From Methylobacterium sp. (GTDB lineage Bacteria; Pseudomonadota; Alphaproteobacteria; Rhizobiales; Beijerinckiaceae), in contig JAJKJG010000311.1 of NCBI GenBank assembly GCA_021154065.1, forward strand, positions 1 to 6,360: a stretch of 6,360 nucleotides of DNA. The letters are read 5' to 3'. Below the pieces are notes generated by a model. That model did not search any database. It was not told the origin of the DNA and saw nothing but the letters and a program-made list of their open reading frames with translations. Shown piece by piece: positions 1 through 4,469 of the stretch (position 1 is the stretch's first letter; every line of letters starts with the position of its first letter). The translations under genes and the position numbers were made by a program.

Positions 1-489
1 AACGGCGAGAGCTGGCGCGAGTCGCGCACCTATGCGGGCGGCGACCGCGCCGTCGTGGCGCAGACCCCGTGGGGCTATCTCGGCGTCACCATCTGCTACG
101 ACGTGCGCTTCCCGGCGCTGTACCGTGCGCTCGCCGAGGCCGGCGCGGCGTTCCTGACGGCGCCGGCCTGTTTCACGCGCCAGACCGGCGAGGCCCATTG
201 GCATGTGCTGCACCGGGCGCGCGCGATCGAGACCGGCGCCTTCATGATCTCGGCGGCGCAAGGCGGAAAGCACGAGGACGGGCGCGAGACCTACGGCCAT
301 TCGCTGATCGTCGACCCCTGGGGGCGCGTCCTCGCCGAGGCCGGCACCGAGCCCGGCGTGATCCTCGCCGAGATCGATCCGGCGAAGGTTCGGGACGCGC
401 GCCAGCGCATCCCGGCGCTCAGGCACGGCCGGCCGTTCAAGGTCGAGATCGCCGCGGCAGTGCCCGCTGCGCAGGCTGCGACCGCCTGA
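1..489 (+). CDS. Carbon-nitrogen hydrolase, deaminated glutathione amidase (Nit1) type, 3' part
   Basis: This is the C-terminal 162 residues of a nitrilase-superfamily amidase; the frame is open from base 1, so the true start lies upstream of the window. The nucleophile cysteine is visible in TICYDVRFP (Cys32 counted from the window edge, bases 94-96). The catalytic Glu and Lys of the family triad come earlier in the protein, and the Glu at least must lie outside the window. Also seen are GEAHWHVLHRARAIE (63-77) and YGHSLIVDPWG, then an ending with an Arg-x-Ile-Pro and His-Gly-Arg-Pro pattern. These match the Nit1 branch, which hydrolyses deaminated glutathione, better than plant-type nitrilases. 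In related genomes, from memory, a glutaredoxin (grxC) precedes this gene and DUF1178 follows, as DUF1178 does here after 81 bases. Substrate is inferred; omega-amidase activity is the main alternative. The gene ends with TGA at 487-489. Confidence 0.9.
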   Translation, partial: NGESWRESRTYAGGDRAVVAQTPWGYLGVTICYDVRFPALYRALAEAGAAFLTAPACFTRQTGEAHWHVLHRARAIETGAFMISAAQGGKHEDGRETYGHSLIVDPWGRVLAEAGTEPGVILAEIDPAKVRDARQRIPALRHGRPFKVEIAAAVPAAQAATA

Positions 490-533
490 AAGCCGCGACC
501 CGTGCCCCTTGCGTCGTCATGGCCGGCGGCCGA

Positions 534-562
534 TTTAGCAAGCTTAGGCTTTTCGTGCTAAA
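534..562. promoter_or_regulatory. AT-rich patch with 7-bp inverted repeat before the DUF1178 gene
   Basis: The 81-base gap after the amidase gene holds a short AT-rich island in otherwise GC-rich DNA. TTTAGCA (534-540) and TGCTAAA (556-562) are perfect inverted copies separated by 15 bases. The same bases can be read as a weak -35 (TTAGCA, 535-540) and -10 (GCTAAA, 557-562) spaced by 16, which would start transcription only a base or two before the ATG at 571. It could be a promoter, an operator or a weak hairpin. The sequence does not decide among these. Confidence 0.3.
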
Positions 563-570
563 GACCGGAC

Positions 571-1053
571 ATGATCCTTTACGCCCTCTCCTGCGACGAC
601 GGCCACGAGTTCGAGAGCTGGTTTCCCTCGGGCGACGCCTTCGAGGCGCAGCGCAAGCGTGGCCTCGTCGCCTGCCCGTTCTGCGGCTCGGCCAAGGTCG
701 AGAAGCAGATTATGGCGCCGCGCGTCGCCCGCGCCGGCAAGGCGGCGAACCTGCCCGTGCCGGCGCCGGTGAAGCCCGACCTGCCGGAGACGGCGCCCGC
801 CCCGCAGCCGGTCGCCCTGTTCTCCGAGAAGGAGCGCGAGCTGCGCGCCATGGTCAAGGCCCTACGCGAGCACGTCGAGAAGAACGCCGAGCATGTCGGC
901 GGACGCTTCCCGGAGGAAGCCCGCAAGATGCACTACGGCGACATCGAGCACCGCTCGATCTACGGCGAGGCGACGCCCGGCCAGGCCCGCGAGCTCCTCG
1001 AGGAGGGCATCGAGATCCACCCGCTGCCGATCGTTCCCGACGAGCGAAACTAG
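571..1053 (+). CDS. DUF1178 family protein with probable Cys/His metal site
   Basis: This encodes 160 residues, a usual length for DUF1178, an uncharacterised family common in Alpha- and Betaproteobacteria. The N-terminus begins MILYALSCDDGHEFESWF, and CPFCGS follows at 35-40. Cys8, His12, Cys35 and Cys38 form a plausible zinc-ribbon-like site. A proline/alanine-rich linker (about residues 60-80) leads to a charged, helical C-terminal half ending in a GIEIHPLP pattern typical of the family, so the gene looks intact. No signal peptide or membrane segment is seen, so it is probably cytoplasmic. The ATG at 571 is chosen because the family N-terminus starts exactly there, although no good Shine-Dalgarno lies before it (only CCGGAC). 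Its TAG stop (1051-1053) sits inside the left arm of a palindromic repeat. It follows the amidase gene on the same strand and may share its transcript. Its function is unknown. Confidence 0.88.
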   Translation: MILYALSCDDGHEFESWFPSGDAFEAQRKRGLVACPFCGSAKVEKQIMAPRVARAGKAANLPVPAPVKPDLPETAPAPQPVALFSEKERELRAMVKALREHVEKNAEHVGGRFPEEARKMHYGDIEHRSIYGEATPGQARELLEEGIEIHPLPIVPDERN

Positions 1054-1090
1054 AGCGGGATGATTTTCTTCGAATCATCATCCCGCTCTA
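1051..1090. repeat. Palindromic repeat, unit 1 (14-bp perfect stem)
   Basis: The arms TAGAGCGGGATGAT (1051-1064) and ATCATCCCGCTCTA (1077-1090) are perfect reverse complements over 14 bases, with a 12-base loop. An alternative register pairs GATGATT (1059-1065) with AATCATC (1073-1079). The first three bases are the stop codon of the DUF1178 gene. I remember near-identical palindromes as dispersed intergenic repeats in Hyphomicrobiales genomes; a copy count in this genome would confirm it. Lying between convergent genes, the hairpin could also stop transcription in both directions, although no clear U-tract follows it on either strand. Confidence 0.85.
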
Positions 1091-1101
1091 TCTGTTTGCT
1101 C

Positions 1102-1150
1102 GAGCATGATCTTTTCCGAAAACCGGTTCCCACTTTTCGGGATCATGCTC
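1102..1150. repeat. Palindromic repeat, unit 2 (10 + 7 bp interrupted stem)
   Basis: The outer arms GAGCATGATC (1102-1111) and GATCATGCTC (1141-1150) pair over 10 bases. The inner arms CCGAAAA (1116-1122) and TTTTCGG (1134-1140) pair over 7. A TTTT bulge (1112-1115) lies on the left side only, and the loop is CCGGTTCCCAC (1123-1133). The element starts 11 bases after unit 1 and ends 6 bases before the stop codon of arfB on the other strand. From memory this is one of the commonest small intergenic palindromes in Rhizobiales genomes. Together the two units form one composite element of about 100 bases that fills the gap between the convergent genes. Confidence 0.85.
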
Positions 1151-1156
1151 TGACCC

Positions 1157-1576
1157 CTATTCAAGCTCCGGCTTCACGCTTCGGCCGCTCTTCACATGCG
1201 ACCGGCGCGCCTTGGTCTCGAGCCGTCGCCGCTTGGAGGCGAGCGTCGGACGGGTCGGGCGGCGCGGCTTCGGCCGCTCGGCGGCGCGGCGGAGGAGGTC
1301 GAGCAGGCGTTCGAGGGCATCGTCGCGGTTACGTTCCTGGGTGCGGTGACGCTGGGCCGTGATCAGGATCGCGCCGTCCTGGGTCAGCCGCTTACCGGCG
1401 AGCCTTCCGGCGCGCATCCGAACCTCCTCGGGCAGCCCGGAGGCGGCAAGGTCGAGCCGCAGCTGGACCGCGGTCGCGACCTTGTTGACGTTCTGCCCAC
1501 CCGGCCCCGAGGCGCGCACGAAGCTCTCCTCAAGCGCGCGCTCGTCGATCGCCAGCCGGTCGGTGACCCGGATCAT
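1157..1576 (-). CDS. arfB: Alternative ribosome-rescue factor ArfB (peptidyl-tRNA hydrolase, YaeJ/ICT1 family)
   Basis: This encodes 139 residues, about the length of E. coli YaeJ (140). ArfB enters ribosomes stalled on broken mRNAs and hydrolyses the peptidyl-tRNA ester. The catalytic GGQ is at residues 26-28 (bases 1493-1501) within SGPGGQNVNK, the class-I release-factor signature. The protein lacks the codon-recognition domains of full release factors. The C-terminal tail (about residues 100-135) is very basic, with SKRRRLETKARRSHVKSGR, the segment that in ArfB sits in the empty mRNA entry channel and senses the stall. The ATG at 1574-1576 overlaps the ubiG stop in an ATGA, and a weak GGG precedes it, so translation is probably coupled to ubiG. 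The frame stays open far upstream through ubiG, but the family N-terminus (MIRVTDRLAIDE) fixes the start. The gene ends with TAG just beyond the repeat at 1102-1150. Confidence 0.93.
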   Translation of the reverse strand: MIRVTDRLAIDERALEESFVRASGPGGQNVNKVATAVQLRLDLAASGLPEEVRMRAGRLAGKRLTQDGAILITAQRHRTQERNRDDALERLLDLLRRAAERPKPRRPTRPTLASKRRRLETKARRSHVKSGRSVKPELE

Positions 1577-2319
1577 CGGCCCATCACGCGCTCGGCCGCG
1601 AGCATGTAGGTGACGCTGGTGTCGCGCGAGAGCGACCAGCCGTCGGCGAGCGGGTTGTAGGAGACCCCGCGCGTGTCGGCGACGCTCAGGCCTTCGGCCT
1701 CGACCACGTCGGCGAGCTCGTCCGGGGTGACGAACTTGTCCCATTGATGCGTGCCCCTCGGCAGCCAGCCGAGGATGTATTCGGCGCCGACGATCGCCAG
1801 CGCGTACGCCCGCAGGGTCCGGTTGAGGGTCGACATGACAAGCAGCCCGCCCGGCTTCACGGCCCGGCAGCAGGCGCCGACGAAGGCCGGCACGTCGGCG
1901 ACGTGCTCGACGACCTCCATGGCGAGGACGAGATCGAAGCGCTCGCCGCGCCGGGCGACGTCCTCGACCTCCTCCTCGCGGTAGTCGATCGCGAGGCCGG
2001 ATCGCTCCGCATGCCGGCGCGCGACCGCGATGTTCGTCGGCGCCGGGTCGAGCCCGACGACGGTCGCGCCGAGGCGCGCCAGCGGCTCGGACAAGAGGCC
2101 GCCGCCGCAGCCGACATCGAGCGCGGCGAGCCCCTCGAGCGGTCGCGCCTGGCGCGGGTCGCGGCCGAATCGCCGGCAGGCTTCGTCGCGGACGTATTGC
2201 AGGCGGAGCGGGTTCAGCCGGTGGAGCGGCCGCATCGGCCCGTTCGGATCCCACCAGTCGCGGGCGAGCCGGTCGAAGCGCGCGACCTCGTCCGGGTCTA
2301 TGGTGCTGCCGGCGGCCAT
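1573..2319 (-). CDS. ubiG: Ubiquinone biosynthesis O-methyltransferase UbiG
   Basis: UbiG carries out both SAM-dependent O-methylations of the ubiquinone pathway, acting on polyprenyl-dihydroxyphenol and demethylubiquinol at the inner face of the cytoplasmic membrane. The 248 residues match the usual family length. The N-terminus has EVARFDRLARDWWDPNGPM (11-29) with the following LHRLNPLRLQYV, typical of UbiG. SAM motif I is LDVGCGGG (67-74), the acidic residue is Asp91 in VVGLDPAP, and MEVVEHV (134-140) and the KPGG motif (155-158) follow. The segment YILGWLPRGTHQWDKF (181-196) is the region linked to membrane association in this family. The ATG at 2317-2319 is supported by AGGAAGG on the minus strand (2329-2323), just upstream. 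The gene leads a two-gene unit with arfB and is divergent from the cupin gene, sharing a 79-base gap. Confidence 0.96.
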   Translation of the reverse strand: MAAGSTIDPDEVARFDRLARDWWDPNGPMRPLHRLNPLRLQYVRDEACRRFGRDPRQARPLEGLAALDVGCGGGLLSEPLARLGATVVGLDPAPTNIAVARRHAERSGLAIDYREEEVEDVARRGERFDLVLAMEVVEHVADVPAFVGACCRAVKPGGLLVMSTLNRTLRAYALAIVGAEYILGWLPRGTHQWDKFVTPDELADVVEAEGLSVADTRGVSYNPLADGWSLSRDTSVTYMLAAERVMGR

Positions 2320-2322
2320 GCG

Positions 2323-2329
2323 CCTTCCT
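2323..2329 (-). promoter_or_regulatory. Strong Shine-Dalgarno of ubiG
   Basis: Read on the minus strand this is AGGAAGG, three bases before the ubiG ATG (AGGA core six bases away). It is the clearest ribosome-binding site in the minus-strand unit and fixes the ubiG start. The rest of the 79-base divergent gap (2320-2398) holds only a weak promoter-like pair for the cupin gene, TCGACA (2344-2349) and TACTCT (2366-2371) spaced by 16, which I do not regard as reliable. Confidence 0.7.
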
Positions 2330-2398
2330 GCCGCGATCGGCCCTCGACAGCAAGCGCCGGCCGGCTACTCTGCGGACGAAAGCCGCCGGAACCCTCTC

Positions 2399-2749
2399 AT
2401 GCACACCGCCGTCGACCTCTCCGCCTCCGCCCTCGACCTCGCCTCGGTGCCGGTGCGCGAGCAGATGCCCGGCATGAGGGGTCGCTTCCTGCATTCGGCC
2501 GCCATGACCTTCGTCTATTGGGACATCGACGAGGGCGCGGCCCTGCCGCGGCACGCGCATCATCACGAGCAGGTGGTGAACATGCTCGAAGGCGAGTTTG
2601 AGCTCGTCGTCGACGGCACGCCGCACCGCCTCAAGCCCGGCGACGTGCTGGCGATCCCCGGCAACGCGCCGCATTCCGGCCGCGCCATCACCCGCTGCCG
2701 CATCCTCGACGTGTTCTGGCCGATCCGCGAGGACTACCGCTTCGCCTGA
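2399..2749 (+). CDS. Single-domain cupin protein (cupin_2 type)
   Basis: This encodes 116 residues forming one small beta-barrel cupin. Motif 1 is PRHAHHHEQVVNMLEGEFEL (50-69): His52, His54 and Glu57 or Gln58 are the likely metal ligands. Motif 2 is KPGDVLAIPGNAPHSG (79-94), with His92 as the last ligand. The HxH...EQ...H arrangement resembles KdgF-like and related cupin_2 proteins, which bind Ni, Fe or Zn, but this superfold has many functions and none can be assigned. The final segment FWPIREDYRF is also typical of this group. No signal peptide is seen. The ATG at 2399 is chosen because the cupin fold accounts for the whole product; CGGAA (2387-2391) is a modest ribosome-binding site seven bases upstream. 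The frame is open further upstream, but that part is antisense to ubiG. The gene is divergent from ubiG and stands between ubiG and lysC, which I remember as neighbours in related genomes. Confidence 0.87.
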   Translation: MHTAVDLSASALDLASVPVREQMPGMRGRFLHSAAMTFVYWDIDEGAALPRHAHHHEQVVNMLEGEFELVVDGTPHRLKPGDVLAIPGNAPHSGRAITRCRILDVFWPIREDYRFA

Positions 2750-2759
2750 CGGTTCAGGC
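2744..2759. terminator. Short hairpin at the convergent cupin / membrane-protein junction
   Basis: GCCTGA (2744-2749) and TCAGGC (2754-2759) pair perfectly over six bases around a CGGT tetraloop. The left arm includes the cupin TGA stop, and the right arm ends four bases before the stop of the small minus-strand gene. No U-run follows on either strand, so a role as a bidirectional terminator is only a possibility. Confidence 0.3.
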
Positions 2760-2763
2760 ACGC

Positions 2764-2946
2764 TCAGTCATGCGTGTCCGGGATACGGAAGAGGATCGGG
2801 GCCTCGTCCATTGCGCCGTTGGGGTTGGCAAGCCAGCTCTTGCGGCGGCGTGGCCGCAGATCGGGCACGATCGCGAGGACGAGAAGCCCGGCGACGACTG
2901 CGAGCCCGGCGAGGATTCCAATCGGTATTTCGAGCCATTCAGGCAT
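2764..2946 (-). CDS. Small single-pass membrane protein, hypothetical
   Basis: This encodes 60 residues that I do not recognise. One hydrophobic helix spans about residues 7-28 (IPIGILAGLAVVAGLLVLAI), followed at once by a basic cluster, DLRPRRRK (29-36). By the positive-inside rule this puts the C-terminus in the cytoplasm. The cytoplasmic tail is polar and contains NPNGAMDEAP (41-50). There is no signal-peptidase or lipobox motif, so it is a membrane anchor rather than a secreted protein. The ATG at 2944-2946 has GGAG on the minus strand (2960-2957) ten bases upstream, a usable though distant ribosome-binding site. The hydrophobic-then-basic layout argues for a real gene, but longer frames cross the same DNA and it has no homologue known to me. 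It converges on the cupin gene with a 14-base gap and is divergent from lysC. Confidence 0.6.
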   Translation of the reverse strand: MPEWLEIPIGILAGLAVVAGLLVLAIVPDLRPRRRKSWLANPNGAMDEAPILFRIPDTHD

Positions 2947-3034
2947 GACCGCGGTGCTCCGGGAGGGTTCGAGCCGACCCGACCATAGCCGCGGATGAAG
3001 GATCGGCGGTGCCGGAGCGCACGAAGCCCGCGGC

Positions 3035-3063
3035 TTGTCCGTCCTTCGCGATGCGCGCTATAG
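3035..3063 (+). promoter_or_regulatory. Candidate housekeeping promoter of lysC
   Basis: TTGTCC (3035-3040) and CTATAG (3058-3063) are spaced by 17 bases and resemble the alphaproteobacterial sigma-70 pattern (CTTGAC, N17, CTATAT). Transcription would start near 3070, giving a leader of about 50 bases before the lysC ATG. It is the best promoter match in the 174-base non-coding interval 2947-3120. I see no lysine riboswitch, leader peptide or attenuator in the short leader. The rest of the interval shows nothing else recognisable. Confidence 0.5.
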
Positions 3064-3120
3064 CGCCCGGACGGAGCGGTCCTGCCGCCTCCCCGCCCGC
3101 GTGCAATCCGCCCGAGACCC

Positions 3121-4356
3121 ATGCCACGCCTCGTGATGAAGTTCGGCGGCACCTCCGTCGCCACGGTCGAGCGCATCCGCAACGTCGCGCGCCACGTCAA
3201 GCGCGAGGTCGAGGCCGGCTACGAGGTCGCGGTCGTGGTCTCGGCCATGGCCGGCAAGACGAACGAGCTCGTCGCCTGGTGCAAGGAAGCCTCCGGCCTG
3301 TTCGATCCGCGCGAATACGACGTCGTCGTCGCCTCCGGCGAGCAGGTGACCTCGGGCCTGCTCGCGATCGTGCTCCAGGAGATGGGCGTCCCGGCCCGCT
3401 CCTGGCAGGGCTGGCAGATCCCGATCCTGACCTCGGACGCGCACGGCTCGGCCCGCATTGCCGACATCGACGGCGCGGGGATGCGCAAGAGCCTCGCGGG
3501 GCGCCAGGTCGCGGTGGTCTCGGGCTTCCAGGGCGTCCACAAGGACAGCGGCCGAATCACGACGCTCGGCCGCGGCGGCTCGGACACGAGCGCCGTCGCG
3601 CTCGCCGCGGCGCTCGAGGCCGACCGCTGCGACATCTACACCGACGTCGACGGCGTCTACACGACGGACCCGCGCATCGTCGCGAAGGCCCGCCGCCTCG
3701 ACAAGATCGCCTTCGAGGAGATGCTCGAGATGGCCTCGCTCGGCGCCAAGGTGCTGCAGGTGCGCTCGGTCGAGCTCGCCATGCTGCACCGGGTGCCGAC
3801 CTATGTGCGCTCGAGCTTCGACGATCCGGCGGAGCCGAGGGAGGGCACCCTCATCTGCGACGAGGAGGACATCGTGGAACAGCAGGTCGTCACCGGCATC
3901 GCCTATTCGAAGGACGAGGCCCAGCTCACCCTGCGCAACGTCGCCGACAAGCCCGGCGTCGCGGCGGCGATCTTCATGCCGCTCGCCGAGGCCAACATCA
4001 ATGTCGACATGATCATCCAGGTGGTGTCCGACGATAGCGTCACGACCGACATCACCTTCACGGTGCCGGCAGCCGATTTCGAGCGCGCCGAGACGATCCT
4101 CGAGGCCCGGCGCGGCGCCATCGGCTACGCCAAGCTCCAGGGCGCGACCGACGTCGTCAAGGTCTCGGCGATCGGCGTCGGCATGCGCAGCCATGCCGGC
4201 GTCGCGGCCCGCGCCTTCAAGGCGCTCGCCGAGAAGGGCATCAACATCCGCGCCATCACCACCTCGGAGATCAAGTTCTCGGTCCTGATCGACGCCGCCT
4301 ACACCGAGCTTGCGGTGCGGACGCTGCACTCGCTATACGGCCTCGATCGGGTCTGA
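3121..4356 (+). CDS. lysC: Aspartate kinase (aspartokinase), monofunctional, lysine/threonine-regulated type
   Basis: LysC phosphorylates L-aspartate with ATP to 4-phospho-L-aspartate, the first step towards lysine, diaminopimelate, methionine, threonine and isoleucine. The 411 residues match monofunctional bacterial enzymes. The amino-acid kinase domain covers about 1-235: MKFGGTSV (6-13) at the start, TTLGRGGSDTSAVALAAAL (147-165), and TDVDGVYTTDPR (174-185) for nucleotide and aspartate binding. Two ACT domains follow (about 262-330 and 345-405) with ANINVDMIIQ (291-300) and the GINIRAITTSEIKFSVLI segment (373-390), where effectors bind and feedback is exerted. The ATG at 3121 gives the conserved MPRLVMKFGG start; the ribosome-binding site is poor (CGAGACCC). 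An internal AGGAGG followed by GTG at codon 252 could direct a separate ACT-only product. It is followed after 113 bases by ptsP on the same strand. Identity is secure; which amino acids inhibit it cannot be read from the sequence. Confidence 0.97.
   Translation: MPRLVMKFGGTSVATVERIRNVARHVKREVEAGYEVAVVVSAMAGKTNELVAWCKEASGLFDPREYDVVVASGEQVTSGLLAIVLQEMGVPARSWQGWQIPILTSDAHGSARIADIDGAGMRKSLAGRQVAVVSGFQGVHKDSGRITTLGRGGSDTSAVALAAALEADRCDIYTDVDGVYTTDPRIVAKARRLDKIAFEEMLEMASLGAKVLQVRSVELAMLHRVPTYVRSSFDDPAEPREGTLICDEEDIVEQQVVTGIAYSKDEAQLTLRNVADKPGVAAAIFMPLAEANINVDMIIQVVSDDSVTTDITFTVPAADFERAETILEARRGAIGYAKLQGATDVVKVSAIGVGMRSHAGVAARAFKALAEKGINIRAITTSEIKFSVLIDAAYTELAVRTLHSLYGLDRV
3863..3876 (+). promoter_or_regulatory. 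Possible internal ribosome-binding site and GTG start within lysC (beta subunit)
   Basis: A full AGGAGG (3863-3868) stands five bases before an in-frame GTG (3874-3876, codon 252 of lysC). Starting there would give a 160-residue protein made only of the two ACT domains. Separate beta subunits from in-frame internal starts at about this place are established for the aspartokinases of Bacillus subtilis, Corynebacterium glutamicum and Thermus. Here the AGGAGG also encodes Glu-Glu, so it could be coincidence. It is a better ribosome-binding site than the one before the main lysC start. Confidence 0.4.
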
Positions 4357-4469
4357 GCGACGATACCGGACGGCCCCGCCGCTCGCCCGCCTCATTTCAC
4401 GGGAAGGTCGCGCGAGCGACATCGAGGCATCTTGCCGGCCCGGCCGGCGCGGAACGGGACCACACGCTC

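Noticed and set aside
69..1109. A 346-codon plus-strand frame across the amidase and DUF1178 genes
   Set aside because: It is arginine-rich and out of frame with two clear families; no motif was recognisable.
1577..2761. Upstream extension of the arfB frame across ubiG and the cupin gene
   Set aside because: The extension is arginine-rich shadow sequence. ArfB homology begins exactly at the ATG at 1576.
2947..3120. Lysine riboswitch or attenuator upstream of lysC
   Set aside because: The predicted leader is only about 50 bases, far too short for a lysine riboswitch. No leader peptide rich in lysine or threonine and no terminator pair were seen.
3058..4329. A 423-codon open frame on the minus strand opposite lysC
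   Set aside because: It is a shadow of lysC with low-complexity Arg/Asp/His-rich content and no family pattern; the lysC frame is fully conserved.
4434..4448. GCCGGCC C GGCCGGC palindrome between lysC and ptsP
   Set aside because: Such GC-only palindromes are common in high-GC DNA (a GCCGGCCGGC also occurs at 2356-2365). There is no U-tract or proper loop, so a terminator is not supported.
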